Assembly (NCBI RefSeq): GCF_000247815.1
Contig: NC_021675.1
Location: 60,791,029 to 60,855,028, forward strand
Length of the DNA stretch: 64,000 nt
Source of the DNA: Ficedula albicollis
Lineage: Eukaryota > Chordata > Aves > Passeriformes > Muscicapidae
Reading direction: 5' to 3'
The position numbers and the translations under genes are program-made. Positions 14,915 through 28,490 of the stretch are shown here, piece after piece. Position 1 is the first letter of the stretch; each line of letters starts with the position of its first letter. The notes beneath the pieces are model-generated. The model was not told the DNA's origin, made no database searches, and saw only the letters and a list, made by a program, of their open reading frames with translations.

Positions 14915-17003
14915 TTATGGCTTATATTAATGTTGTCTTCTTTCAGACATATTGACAGGTATTTTATTTCCTCTCCTCTCTTGACAACTTTCCTACTGGC
15001 AGAAAGAACAGCTTCAATTAAAAGGAGTGTGTTGGAGAGAAGTCAAATGAGTTTCAATTCCTTATGGGCATGAGAATAACACAGCTTGTATGACGTCACA
15101 TCTGCAAAAGATATGCAGGAATTTGGATGCTATGTGATTTGATTTGATTTTTGATTTGGAATCTGGATCCATGATGATAGGTTAATATATCAGGTTAATA
15201 TCCTGATATCAACCCTTATATCTTCAGCTGGGTTCAAGCCATATCATACTGAACATCGACCATTTTTACAGATGGATTAGAAGAATGGGAAAATGTATCA
15301 CTGTGCTGGAGGGATATTTTTACACTTGGCTGCTGATAGATTTTCTGTTGGGCCTTTGATAAGGGAAGAGGGCTGAGAGAAGACAGATGGGAGCAGCAGG
15401 AAGAATCAGAACCTGAGCATAGCCAAATCATTTATCAGGAAAATAAGAACTGATTAGGCAAGTGAGCAGTGAGTGTGTGACAGCTGCAGCTCTGGGGCTG
15501 TGGGAGCTGCAGGGAGGAGGAAAGGTGCTGGAGATGTGCCACCTGTGTGCTTGCACTGTCCAGCACCAGCTCAGAAGGCAGGTGAGAATGAAGTGATTCA
15601 GTCCTGTCAGGTTAACACTCTCCAGTGTGTTTTCAAGTGAATTCTGGGAGTTGTTATTGGGATTTCTATGCATATACCCTCATTCACAGATGCAGTTATG
15701 CATCTTGGTGATGGCTTCTCAGCAAACAGCAGTGCTCTAAAACCTGATCAGCATTTAATGCCAGCAATTAAAGGTTGTACCCAATATGCCCTTCTACTCA
15801 AACCAAATAAATTCTTTTTTTTTTTCTTTTACATCCAGGAGAGATTTTCATATCTTTTTTCATTTGACAGAGTCAGAGAGAGGTACTTAGACTGAATGCC
15901 AGCATTTATTCTTTAACTGTAGAGGTAGCCCTCTCAAATGAATAAAAATCACTAGTAATCTCTGGTAGTATTTAATGGATTTGTCATTTAGATGACAGTT
16001 TTCAGTTACCTGTGGCTCACTTTGCACCTCGTGAGTTCATGCAGAGCTGGATCCTTTTACAGCATAGTAAAGAAATCCAAATTGTGACAAATTAGGTAAT
16101 TCTTATACTGAAAGCTGCATATTTGGGGGAGTTAAGAATATATATATTTTAAAGAATTTTAAGTAGTGCAGTCTCATTTGTTCTTCCAAAGAAATACTAA
16201 GATATCATGTGACTGTGGTGTGACTACAATTTATGTATATGGTAAGAGGAGGTATTTTCCAGAAATGCTTGGCCAGGCAATTTAAATTCATACTGCATGC
16301 AAATTTTAATGGGCTGTGACTTTCACCTCTTGAGGTACCTGGTTTGAAACTATTGATTTATTCTATAACGTAAAAAATAGTGTAGACAAATACTAGCTGA
16401 ACTTGTGAATAGTAAGTGGTATCACATATTCCTTACTGTGCTGATTCCAGGCTAGGAGTTGTGATGATCCTTTCCATTAGAAATTTGTGAATCAGTGATT
16501 CCTCGAGTAATAAAAAAAAAACTCTGGGAAAACTAAATTAATATTGATGTCTCAAATTCTTATTAAAATTAAATTGGCAAAGTTAGACCAAAAAATGACA
16601 GTAAACTTTGTTAGCAGAATGAAAACCTTCAGTACATGTGCAAAAATAGAGAACTTGAAAATCATAAACTTTTCTTGATGTCTTGGCAGTTACATCTGGC
16701 TTGTCCTATGTTTTGCATCTGAATAAGCAGTTGGAACATGATCTTTGTTTGAAGCCATCTGTGTCACTATTGCTGGACATTTTCCCAAACTTTGTCTCCA
16801 GTTCTTTAGAACTGACTGAACGTTGTGTTTTCAGTCTTGGTTTTCTGGTTCTAATGGTGGATTCTCTCTTACTCTTCATTTGTTTTCTCTCAGATTTCAC
16901 CAACTCTGGCTTAGATAGATGGCTGAAAATTTGTCTGAATTACCACTTTTAGAAAGTATCTTCTTCTGGGTCTTTTCTGAGCCAACAATAATGTTAAGAC
17001 TTT
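14915..17003. other. Non-coding, no recognised feature
   Basis: Intron-like. Short motif reiterations occur (GATTTGATTTGATTTTTGATTT near 15137; GGTTAATAT twice near 15180-15200). Open frames at 15234-15895 and 16683-16952 have no recognisable domain. Confidence 0.4.
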
Positions 17004-17120
17004 ATCGTGGAATAGCGTGGCTGTCACTCTCACCCCTAGGTGTTGGACCTGGTCTCTTCCTGATCGTGGAATAGTGTGGCTGTCACTGTCACCCCTAGGT
17101 GTTGGACCTGGTCTCTTCCT
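17004..17120. repeat. Two-copy tandem repeat, 59-bp unit
   Basis: Copies at 17004-17062 and 17063-17120 begin ATCGTGGAATAG and end GGTCTCTTCCT. They differ at two bases (AGCGTGG/AGTGTGG and CACTCTCA/CACTGTCA). Confidence 0.95.
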
Positions 17121-17730
17121 CTGGGCTTAACTTCCCTTTTTCTTTCCTTATTCTAGAACAGGCCTGTCAATCCATCAAGTTTTGGTAATTTTCTGCTATT
17201 CATTTGTGTTTCCTCATATTGATCACCCAAAGAAGGGATATTTCTCCTGCATACTATTGTAATACTGTTGTGATTTATTAGTTGCCTGTTAATTTGTGAA
17301 TGGTATTGAACATCAGTCTTTACTGTCATCCCAATCCAATGCTTTTCACACCATTGGGAGGACTTTTTTCATTTGTAAAGGTTAAGAAAAGTGATATTAA
17401 GTGAATGGTAAGAGCAGAATATCCCAGGAGATAACAGACATAAAAGAAATTTCATAAGAAAATGCTTGTGCCTAAGAGAAAAAGCTATCCAAAGAATGAA
17501 ACTAAGTGGCATCCACTCAATAAGATATCAAGAAAAGAGGAGGAGGCTTCCCTACCATTTTTATGCTCTGTATTAAAAAAAAAAAAGAATGCCCTTATGA
17601 AGTGTGACAGAGTTGTCTCTTTTTTGAAGGAAGACAGCTTTTGACCACTGGAATTCACCAAGTTATCAAGTCAAACTCAAACCATTTTATGGTAGAGGGA
17701 GTGACTTATGATTACTGAAGAGTATGAGAC
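17121..17730. other. Non-coding, no recognised feature
   Basis: Intron-like sequence with a short A run at about 17575-17587. A 60-codon open frame at 17462-17644 is lysine-rich because of A-rich DNA and shows no domain. Confidence 0.4.
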
Positions 17731-18313
17731 CTAGAATCCTGGAATTATAGAATCATTAGGGCAAGAAAAGACCTCTAAAATAATCCATAAACCATCCAAA
17801 ACCTACCTTTATCCAGTTATAAACCTACCACTGCCAGGTTCACCACTAAACCACGTCCCTAAGCACCACATCTGCACATTCAAACACTTCCAGGGACATG
17901 ATTCCCCCACTTCCCTGGGCAACCTGTTCCAATGCTTGATAACCCTTTCATTGAAGGAACTTTTCCTAATATCCAGTCCAGACCTTCCCTGGTGCATTTT
18001 GAGGCCATGCCCTCTTGTCCTGTCCCTGGTTACCTGGGGAAAAGACTGATGACCACTGCCCTGGTGCTGCTGGCCACAGTAGTCCTGATCCAGGCCAGGT
18101 GCCATTGGCCTTCTGGACCACCTGGGCACACCTGGCTCATGCTCAGCTGTTGTCAACCAGCACCCCCAGGTCCCTTTCTGCTGTGCCCTTTCCATCCCCT
18201 CTGCCCCAGCCTGTAGTGCTGCCTGGGGTTGTTGTGATCCAAGGGCAGGAGTGACCACTTGGCCTTGTTGAACCCCCTAAAATTGGCCTTGGCCCATCAG
18301 TCCAGATCCCTCA
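17731..18313 (-). mobile_element. CR1 LINE, 5'-truncated, antisense
   Basis: This is the clearest mobile element in the window. The left end carries the reverse complement of the CR1 3' tail (AATTATAGAATCATTAGGGC, AAGACCTCTAAAATAATCCA), and the rest runs into ORF2 toward the right. The minus-strand frame 17809-18258 (149 codons) includes His-Trp-Asn-Arg-Leu-Pro-Arg-Glu-Val at about residues 110-118, the hallmark of the CR1 ORF2 C-terminus. Similarity stops near 18313, the usual 5' truncation. Its right end was later copied by a 249-bp tandem duplication. Frame breaks show it is inactive. Confidence 0.93.
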
Positions 18314-18686
18314 AACCTGAAACAGTTTGGAGTAAGCTGTAACTGCTATTGTGCTGCCTTTTAGGGGAAGTTCATAAATTAGTAAATCTTAGGCCTGAAG
18401 GTTCATTGAATGTCTTTGTAGAATACAGATCTCAGACTTTCCATCCCCTCTGCGCCAGCCTGTAGTGCTGCCTGGGGTTGTTGTGATCCAAGGGCAGGAG
18501 TGACCACTTGGCCTTGTTGAACCCCCTAAAATTGGCCTTGGCCCATCAGTCCAGATCCCTCAAACCTGAAACAGTTTGGAGTAAGCTGTAACTGCTATTG
18601 TGCTGCCTTTTAGGGGAAGTTCATAAATTAGTAAATCTTAGGCCTGAAGGTTCATTGAATGTCTTTGTAGAATACAGATCTCAGAC
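18189..18686. repeat. Tandem duplication, 249-bp unit, spanning a CR1 boundary
   Basis: Copies are 18189-18437 and 18438-18686 and look almost identical (one difference seen: CTGCCCCAGC against CTGCGCCAGC). The unit begins inside the CR1 element (TTTCCATCCCCTCTGC) and ends beyond its truncated end (ACAGATCTCAGAC). The 5' junction of the CR1 is therefore present twice. This shows the duplication happened after the insertion and that 18438-18562 is not an independent CR1 copy. Confidence 0.95.
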
Positions 18687-21600
18687 CGTCAGCAGTGAGC
18701 TGAAGAGAGCTTGTCTGGAGTCTGCAGGCAAAACAGGCTGTTTGCAAGATGCTCTGAGCATTATTAAAATATTAGATTATTAAATCAGAAGAAATTACTA
18801 AAATGTTGTGATTTATGAGGCATATAATATCTAAATTGTAGAAGTACTTTGGATAGTACATATAAAGATTATAGGACATCAGCTATAGGATGAAGCAGTA
18901 ATAATAGCAGCTATTCTTCAGTAAGGGATATTTCCTGCTCATTGCAGGCATTTTGTTTAGGCTTTAAAATAACTTATTTTAATGTTGAAATATAATTTTA
19001 TTACAGAGATTTCTGTAACTCAGCATATCTATAATTTTAATGGAAAGTAAATAAGTCAGTGACAAACAAGAAAATACTTATTAAAGTGATTTCCTGGAAC
19101 TGTTATGCTGTTCTGTCTGGAAATTGCCTATTTTGGGAATGCTGTTCTGTCTGGAAATTGTCTATTTTGGGACCAAGTCTAGTACTAAGCTATACGTCTG
19201 TACCAAGATATTTTGTGTTTTATTAGTTTGCTTTTTTAATTGAAACTGAATCAGTGCTGCTCCCTCTCAGTGCCTGACAGCTTCTTATTTTTCCTTTTTC
19301 CCCTTCATCATTGCAGTGCACAGCATTGACATTCCTTTAGAGAAAAGGGATGCAGCCTATAACTTTATCCAAAAGCTTTCTTTCCAGACAAGGCTGAGGA
19401 GTCTATTGCTACCTGATTGTGGTTGGTTTTAGAAATAGTCTCCATCATTTTTACACAACAGTAGAACCCAAAATGACTTCATGTTGTGGATTATCTTAGT
19501 AAATTAAGACAAACAGGTGAATTGTAAAGGTGTTGCTGTGTATTTTTCAGTGAGATATTCTAAAATACAACTCAGAAACAGTCACTTTGCAACACTGTTG
19601 TGCTTCAAGGTGAAATATTTCTATGGGAAACACTGTCAATATGTTTGCTGAGGTATATAATTCCTGATTCCTGAGTTCCTATTTTCAGCTGGGCTCAGGG
19701 TTTTATTCATCCTGACTCACTTGGGAGGTTTAAATAATCATGGACTCATCTCCCTTTCCTCCCCACCTGTCTTGTCTGGCCCTTTTCTCTGACTAATCAG
19801 TGACTGAAATGTTTTTATTTCCTTGAATTTTGTCATCATGGTGACTCTGCTGGAGACAGTGCTGAGTTCAGATAATCCATTTCAATTCTGAGCTCCAGAC
19901 AAGTGCAGAGGAAGACAGCAGGGAGTGATAGAAAATGGCATTTGGAGGAATAGAAAATAAGCAATAAATTTTTAAAACCCAAGTGATGAAGAAGTGGGGA
20001 ACACACAGGAAAAAAAATAGCAGCAAAAATATTTCCAGAAGTAGGACACATTTTCAAGTCCTGGACTGAGAAATAGTGGGTTATATTATGATGTCCTAAA
20101 TTTTTGCTGCACCTTTTACAGAGACACTGCACACGTGGCTTCAAAAAAGCACTGCAGTGTTGGGTCAGTAAATTCTTAATTAGATTGTTTTCTTTTTGAT
20201 AAGCAAGCATCCGTTGCTAGTGATGTTTCACTGTCAAGCTCATGAATTCAGTCCAGTCAAAGCTGAAAACTAGGATATTTTCCAGTACTCAGCTTATTTG
20301 TACACCATAGTTTGCACTAATTGAAATTTCTAGGTTCAGAATGTAAGTTTAAAGAAATATAGTGATTTAGCTAGTTGGGAATTCTGACTTCTAGGGATTG
20401 CATTTGTACCTTCTAGCAGGGTGCAGTATGCATAATTTATAAAATCCAAATTTCTGCAATGTGCTAAGCCCCGTAGTAGGATGGTGTTGCAAGGTGAGCT
20501 CAGCTGACATCACCTCCAATGTTATTCAAGATCTGAGATAGTTTTATGCAGTTGTGTGCAGGCGTTTTGGATTTTGTTTATTTTTGTTGGTCTTTGTTGT
20601 TGTTTTTTTTTTTTTAATTGTGTCTGGGGGTTTTGAGGGGGCGAAAATGTTTAGCAGTTTTGCTGGTTTTTTGGGGATTTTTTTCTTCCCCAGATTAGTT
20701 GGAAGAATCACAGGGAAAAGTTGTCTAAGGTAACCCAGAAAAGTTCATTGTCCAGTGTCTAATTTTCCTTAGGCTTTCTAGTGTCTGCTTTAAGTATCTG
20801 ATTGCATGGTGGCAAGAGCACATAGAAATTCCAAAAGAAAAAACTGCTGCAATTTGGAAAGTTACAGCGGCCAAATGGTAACTTTTAACATTAAACAGAG
20901 GTCCAGGGGCTTTCCAGCACTTTTATTTCAGGAGTAATCAGGAAAAGATTGCTCAGTACTCAAAGTGATAAAAGCAGTTGTAAGACATAGCTAAATGCCT
21001 TCCAGGCAGTTCCTTAGTGGAGAATCTCTGAAATACAGGCTCTGCCTCCCCTCTTGGATTACCATTACAGCAGTGCCTTGAGGAAAGCAAAAATTGATGA
21101 TGATGTTTTGATTTTAAACTGGAGAAGTTACTTAGTGGTAGAGGACATTAACAGTGCTTAATACGTAAACACAGTGGACATATACAAATATATCCAACTG
21201 TGAAAAACTCAGCTGTGACAGGCTTTGTACTCAAGCCTTCAGAAGCATGAAAATAATTAAAAGTAAAGGACATCTTTTGGTAATCAAGGTGATGGCACTC
21301 ATCATGGATTTGGGTGTTTCATGTATTTGTGAACATGGAAATAATATATATTTTCTTCCGGTTTCATTTTTGTCACAGAGATTCAGCTCTTTGTTGTAGC
21401 TGGTTTTTCTGTACTGAGAGGGGCAAAACTTAATGTATGTGTTTGCTTGAGAGAGGCCTGATCCACCATTGTTAAGGTCAATATCAAATAGCCTGCTCAA
21501 AGAAATTGTCGTCATTACAGTTCTTGCTATTGTGTGCTGTAAATTGTGCCAGTGAAAATGGGAGCAGGTCTGTAGCAGAAGAAACGCAAAAAGAGCAGAA

Positions 21601-23516
21601 AAGCAATTCGCATTTTAACTTAAACAAGTTTTGAATGCCCTAAAAGGGCAGTGAGGCATCCTCACCTTCATTCCCTCAAAGCCTTTTGTATCACCCAGCA
21701 GGTCTGAAGGTGACATGGGCTCTCCCAGATTTGCAATAATGCTGAACATCATTGCAGTTGTTCTTTGAATATGCAGCTCCAGGAATGGAGCCCACAGTCC
21801 CACCTTCCTCTTTATAAAGCAGATGAGGACTGTCAGGTGTGCAAGATGTAGACTGTGCTGGACTGTCTGGCCAGCTGAAAGCAGGAGCCAGCTGCCTGGG
21901 GCTACAGGGGGTAATGCAAGGGTGTAGCAGCAGCTGCATGTCAGCAGTGTCATGGGGAAATAAGGGCAGAGAGTGACACCCCTAAAGGAACATGGTCTGA
22001 GGGAAGAGAAAGAAAGAGATCTTTAACCATCTGCAGCTCAAATAGCTGTGACCCCTGGTTCCTCAGAGCCAGCTCCCCCAAATCAGGCAGATCCCAGTAC
22101 CTCCATCCTGCTGTTAGCCTTTCACACACAGTCCCCTCCAGCTGCTGCTGCCCTTGAAATGCTGATAACCAGCTCCTGCTTTTTTTTGCAGTTCCCAACT
22201 ATTGGTGTTGCCATTACAAAACTGAATTGTGCTTAATGCTATTGAGGCCTGGAATTGCCTGTGAGCCATTTGTCAGGAAAATGTGAACAAAGACAGCCTG
22301 CAAAAATGTGTCTGTGGTCTGACTGGAGTATTCCTGGGATAGGCATTTGTCTGGTGGGAGAGAGCACAGCTCAGAAATCACACTGCAGCTTCTGTCTGAC
22401 TCTGCTTTATGATTTTGTATTCTATTCTTCTACAATAATAAATAAGTAGTTTTCAGGTGAAGATGTAGTAGTCTTGCACTTCCCAGTCAGAGTGCTCAGC
22501 CATCACATGCTGTTAGGAAAATGTGAGCAATGCTGCTGTCTTCTGCTCTTAGTTTTCTGCCTTTTTGAGCTTCTTGCTGTCCATGCTTGGCATGGGCTAA
22601 GTACATCTCCCAGATTAACAGATACAAATTTTAGACCCATAGATGCCTGACTTTGTGAGTCTTAACTGGAGCTGGTGTGCATTTACAGACAGAGCTGAGG
22701 AAAGGCAGCAAGTGTACAACAGCAAACTCAAAACGTCCCAGGATTACTTTTTTCCCCAGGAGAAAACAAGAAGTTCTCAGGGACTATTAGATATGGGAGG
22801 TGTTACAGTGAAAATTATTTTGTAGCTCTCATGTTTGGACTTTGCTTAAATTTTGCCTGTTTTGAGTTTGGATGCCTGGATGCTTTTTTGCCTCCCTAAA
22901 TATGGACAGGTGAAATATATCTGTGGAAACTTGAGGAACACATCAGTAGTACTTTTACATTGCAATATAATGTTTTATGTTAGAAAGTCCTTCTCATATC
23001 AACAAATGGATTGGTTTTTTTCTTATTATTTCAATAATAGTGTATTAGGATTCAAAGGAATTAATGATCTAAAGTAATGGGCACTGAATTCTGAAAATTA
23101 GTGAATATAAAAACTCAATTTTTTAAGAAAGAAAAGATAATGCAACTCAAAATATATTTTAGTTCTTTATTTGACAAATGTAAATTAATATTGAATTAAA
23201 GGCTTCCTAGGCTACTAATAAAAAATATTTGACAAATTTAAATAATGCTGGAGATTCATACGGTAATGTACAATTACAAATACAATAAATTGTAAATCTC
23301 ATTATGTTGGTCTTTAGAAATCCTTTCTGAGAAGAAAGTAGGGGATTATTATAATGCAAATTGTGGTGTGCAAACTAAATATTATCTAGTAAGGTGCTAT
23401 TCTGTTTAGATTTTATGTTTCTTGTTTTCTCAGATAAGTCTACTGCATTAATTTTAAAAATAAATAGTGTTATTGAGTTTCTGTGCCTATTATAGATTAG
23501 GTTAAAGTGCTAATTC
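18687..23516. other. Non-coding, presumed intron
   Basis: This stretch holds a 34-bp tandem repeat at 19105-19172, a T-rich tract near 20600-20640 and a moderately GC-rich patch at about 21650-22200 with overlapping minus- and plus-strand open frames up to 112 codons (21615-22236). The patch has no recognised domain; I cannot exclude an undetected regulatory element or non-coding transcript. No exon was recognised. Confidence 0.45.
19105..19172. repeat. Two-copy tandem repeat, 34-bp unit
   Basis: Copies at 19105-19138 and 19139-19172 read ATGCTGTTCTGTCTGGAAAT and continue to TATTTTGGGA, with one C/T difference. Confidence 0.93.
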
Positions 23517-23542
23517 TTTTGTTTGTTTGTTTGTTTGTTTTT
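23517..23542. repeat. (TTTG)n microsatellite
   Basis: Six or so TTTG units in a row, flanked by T-rich sequence. A simple tetranucleotide repeat. Confidence 0.9.
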
Positions 23543-26500
23543 AATTTGTTGTTTTGTATTATATCATTTATATGTGGAAATGCAGGAGGGTGCTCTCCTG
23601 CACTCTTTCCTCCTGCTTTGAGATTTTTATTTTCTGCAGTGATTGCTTACTCTGGAGAAGTGGGAGGAAAGGAGGTTTGAACTGGTGTGGCATGGCTTTC
23701 TGGGCTCCCTGTCACCCCTTGTGGCCTTAATTTCACTAGATCAGTCATGACTTTCCTCGGGAGCTGCTGTCCCATCTCTTGCCAAGGTGCTGATGCTCAC
23801 AGCTGCTCTGACACCCCTTGTGACGGTGCAGTTGTCAGAAACACAATTTTGTAACTTTTCCTTGGCATATGGAGCACAGAATGGAACTGTCTTCATGTCC
23901 AGGGTGGATTCCCATGGCAACAGCAATGTGTTTGTGGGAAGGTTAATTACAGCCACGCTGGTAGATGAAGAGCTCCAGGAGCTGTGTAGTAACTAATGCC
24001 ATCTACTTGTGCTTGTTAAAGAGGAGATGATGCTTGGTTTGGGAGAGAATATAATTCCCTATGGTTTTGAATTATGCAGCCCATGAAGCAGCACTGTTTG
24101 CAACATTCAGGCCAGAGGAGATTTTATCAGGTATTTCAATCAGGTTTGCACTAAGGCCACAGTGCAGGATGCTGCCCCACTGACCTGTGGTTCTACAGAC
24201 CTGGGAGCAGTGGTACCCTTGAAGAACCTTCCAGGGTATTTTCCTGGCAGCAAAAGTTTTTCAATTCTCACTCGGTGTCTATTGTGAAGGTTTCATCTGA
24301 ATTCATTCGTGCAGTAATGTAATTTCAAAATTCAGGACTATTCTCAAAAATAGATAACCAGGGAGGTAACAGCCCAAGGTTTATGAAGAGCCAATGTGTT
24401 ATCCCTTCCTCCTTGGCTGGGAGGAGACTGTAAGGAGCATCAGGGAGACACTGTAATGAACTGGGACACGGAGTGAAAACTTTCAGACATAGTCCTTAGA
24501 CTTACTAGAATCCATGTTATTGGTATCTGACAACAAATATGAGAAAGTGTAATCTTTGTATCAGCCCTGCAAATGCATGATGAATATATTGAGAGAAAAG
24601 CTCTGAAACCCCTTGGAGGGAAATCTACAGCTGTCATCTTTAAGCTTTAACTAAACTTTTCAAGGACAAAAGGGATTGAACTGTCAGGTGAAGTTCAATA
24701 AACACATTTTTCAGTTAGTTACTTTTTCCATTTTAACTTTTTGAGTCTCAGAGTATGTCCCAAGTTGAAATGGACCCATAAGGATGTTGACTCCTAGTCC
24801 TTGCTCCTTGCAGGACTACCTGTATTCAAAGTCTTGTTACACTGCTCACCATGATGAATTTCTACAATTCTTTTTTGGAAGCAAACACTAATTCAGTGAT
24901 TTTTTTCGTTTTATAGTCTAAATTGTAGGTAAAATCCTCAGTCGTGCAAGAAATAAAACAGAAGGGGTTTTGAGGCAGGAGGCAGCCTGGAAATGTATTC
25001 AGATATTCACTGGGCTACTGTTCCACCATTTAGTCTCAGCATGGATGATACCAGAGAGGAGTGTATATTGCGGGGTTTGTACACATTGCTGCCCACCTTT
25101 TATCAGGCTATGACTTTATTTGCAAAGAAATGTGGAAGGAAAAGCAAATATAGTTGAGACGACAAAATGTGTACTGAGCTTAGGAATGCTTTTATCCATT
25201 CTCTTTTTATTTCTTTACCTACTTTGATTTTATGCCCTTCAGAACAGCATCCATCTGTCTGTAGGAAGTGCATTACTGTTTCTTTCTGACACTGTGCAAG
25301 TGATAAATACTAACAATATTTCCCCTGACCTGCAGTGAGAGTCAGGAACATTTAGAGAAATGTACTTAGCAAAGCAGAAAAGACCACATATGAGGATTGG
25401 AATTTTAGCCTTTGGAAGAATGTAATCACAATTTTCAAATTCATTTGAAAATTTCCTTGTGAAATAATTGAGAAGATGCAGAATGTTAAATTGGATGTAC
25501 AGAAATGTTTTATTTTCTTTTTTGGTTTCTGTGTTTTGTTTGGGTTTGATTTTTTTACAAGGAAATCTGTTTTATAAATATCATCTTTTAAATATATCTC
25601 CTATTAAATAAGATGTCATGGTGGTTATTTTTTAATCCAAGCTTAGATCATTCCAGTGATGGATGCAGAATAATTAGATATCTTATTTCTTGTGTGATGG
25701 AGCCTTGTGAGATATGATCGCTGTTCATCAGCAGGGATAGCCTGCAAAATGTTTGAAGGACATGACAGAGGTCACTTGCTAAAAAATCTGTCTACAGTCT
25801 GTCAGTATTTTTGTATATCCACTTAGTTTATACTGAAATATTGAGTTTGCTTAGTTTAAAAAAAATTAAATAAGAACGAAAAAAGGGAAAAAATTAATAT
25901 AACTAATAAGAGGTAGATACTGGGATTTTTTTCCCAATTTTATTTTATTTTCCCAATACCATGTTTCCTTGCACAGCACAGAACAAGTTCAGACAGAAAA
26001 GATTCAAGTCGAAGACCGTAGAAATATCCAGGAACTGGGTGGGCAGTCACTGTTATCAGTAATTGTTAATGCACTAATCTACATTAGTCTCATTGCAGAT
26101 AAGCATCTTGTCAGGGTGCTCCCATCCCTTGTGGACGAGTCAGTCTGATCTTTGAGGGGAAAGGGGGTGAACAGTAATAAATAAGACATCTGCATGTGAA
26201 TAAAACGTGTGAATGAAATAATACCGTTCCCCAGCTTGGGTTTGGTGTCTGGAGAACAAATGTAAACGCTGTGTTGAAACAACCTGGGCAGGGCATGCCA
26301 GGGGTTATTGCTTTGTGTGGATAATGTAGATGCAGTGTTGAAGTAATGCTTTTGGACAGCTAAACCAGTATGTAAAAAAATGGTGTATGGTCTGTCTAAC
26401 AGCAATTTTATTTCCAAAAGCCTTCAAAGTTTCCTTGGGGGGACAGGAAATGTCCAGGGGTGAAAAAAGCACTATAGCTGTGTGCTGTTATGATAATAGG

Positions 26501-28338
26501 GAGTGACTTCAAAGGCAGGGACCCTCGTCAGCAGGTTTTGACCCAAAGCTCCGCTTGCCCTTGGTGAGGTTTAGTCTCCAGACTTGTGTGTAAAGGCTAG
26601 AAAAGCACATATGTTTATGCAAAAGACATGAGCATTGGCTGCTAAGTAAGAGCCTGGCCTGCTGCCATCTTTGGGAAATCTACTACAATAGCGTATGTTG
26701 GCGAGAAAACGTGTTTATGTAAATGACCAATTTGTCGACAAGGAATGCTGAGTGGGATTTGTCTCTCTGAGCATGCCTGAGGTTAGAAGACTGGAAGATT
26801 AGCCTCGCCAATAGTAATTACCCTGTCTTCTTCCAGCCCTTGCAGGGAAAGAATGATACCCCCAGGTCTTCACTGCTCACTACCTGCTGCCATGTGATAA
26901 TTGCTTTGGCTCAATCAAACCTTAATTAAAATGTTATTGATAATTTGTCTGGAAAAGCAACACTTGCTCACATTTCTTAATGGGAGGTCAAATCATGTCA
27001 TCCTTTACCTTAATCAGCTAAAACTTCAACAGCAATGAATAAAAATTTACTGTGGTCTTTTTGCTTTCCTCTGGAGGTGTTGGTCAGTAAAAAAGGGTAC
27101 ATGCAGGGATGGCATGAAGAAAAGATGTGTAAGTGTACAGATAACACTTTACAAGTAAGATAACATGACAATTGCTTAGCAGCTATAGCTGAGCTGAGCT
27201 AGCTCAGTGATTTTAGTTCTACTTCACTTTCATTAATTACTCTTAGTTTTTGGTTCTGAAGTCTAACAGTAAACAACTTTCATGTGGTGTTCCACTCGGG
27301 AAAAAAAACCCACAGATCCATATAGTAAAACTCAAAACTGCTCAATTTACCTGAGTTTGTATGAAATACATATTTCAAGGGATTTTAAAGAAAAATCACT
27401 GAGGTTGACTTCACTCAGGTCACTTCATGAACAAAGGTTTTCTAAATCATAACATGTTTCTAATGTATCATCCTCTGTTTGGACCTTACAATGTGTAGAG
27501 TTAATTAAATAATGTGTTTCAGGTTCGTTTGATTTGCTGAAAATTGTAGAAACTTATTTTTTTAGATAGCCAAGAAAGAGCAGTGGCTTCATTATGAGCT
27601 TGATGGAACTGGTGGGTTTGGTTTTGTAAAACATGGTGAAGTAGTATCTGATTAGCAAATATATTGATGCCACAAGAAAACATTATAAGAATACTCTTAT
27701 TTTTTTTCTAATGCTTGCACATAAGGGACTGATTCAGTTAACCACAGTTGTCCACAGGTACATCCTTATGTGTGTAATTTTTTTTTTTTAAAGGGTGAAA
27801 CTAGCATATTACTTCAAATTAAGTTAATTCAGAGCTTATAAGCTGTTTCAAAAGCTTATAAGAATTTTGACCAGTAAAAGCATTGGCTAGGTTCTGATCT
27901 GAGACACCATTATCAATCATTCATTCTGTATTGATTTTAGAAATTTTTCCAGCTGTTATTTTAGAAGCCACGGTTTTTAATTTGTAGAGTGATTTTCGTC
28001 TTAAGCCTCCATCTTCACATCAAAGTCTTAACATTCTGCTTGCTTTCATGATTGAGGCAAATCTCTCTGGGAAATTTATCCCAGTATATATCTATCAGAT
28101 AGGGTGGGGATTTTCTTTGCTCTCAAAAGTAGATTATGTAAAAGGCCTAAATTGAGTCTCATTAGTGATGGATATTGGAAGGCCAGTTGACTCATTCTCT
28201 CTCCACCAATAATTAGAAAAAATTGTTCCTGCAAGCTCTAATATGCTTTTGTGATCTATTTTTTGTAGCTGACGTAACTGAAATACACTTTACCCTTAAA
28301 TGTTGCTCCCCATTAAATCAGCATGTTGTATAAATCAC
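23543..28338. other. Non-coding, presumed intron
   Basis: No exon or repeat family was recognised. Open frames of 60-112 codons (for example 23741-23996 on both strands and 26079-26417 minus) look random. The part 26600-27000 has several TAATTA-like and octamer-like motifs and unusually many CpGs for this intron, making it a weak candidate for a conserved regulatory element. A 14-bp perfect palindrome CTGAGCTAGCTCAG lies at 27194-27207. Confidence 0.4.
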
Positions 28339-28490
28339 TAACAGCCCTTATCATTCCCCCTTTTTTTTTTAAATTAGGAAGGTATTATTATCATCATCAT
28401 CATCTTTACAGAATTAACAGCCCTTATCATTCTCCCTTTTTTTTTTTAATTAGGAAGGTATTATTATCATCATCATCAATCTTTACAGAA
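28339..28490. repeat. Two-copy tandem repeat, 76-bp unit
   Basis: Copies at 28339-28414 and 28415-28490 share TAACAGCCCTTATCATT, a T run, TTAGGAAGGTATTATTATCA and CTTTACAGAA. They differ by small substitutions and indels. Each copy also contains a short (ATC)n run. Confidence 0.93.

Noticed and set aside
17809..18258. 149-codon minus-strand open frame as a host gene
   Set aside because: It lies wholly in an antisense CR1 element and its recognisable part is the CR1 ORF2 C-terminus.
21615..22236. GC-richer patch with a 112-codon open frame as a possible exon or gene
   Set aside because: Open frames overlap on both strands, have no recognisable domain, and no convincing splice-site pair delimits them.
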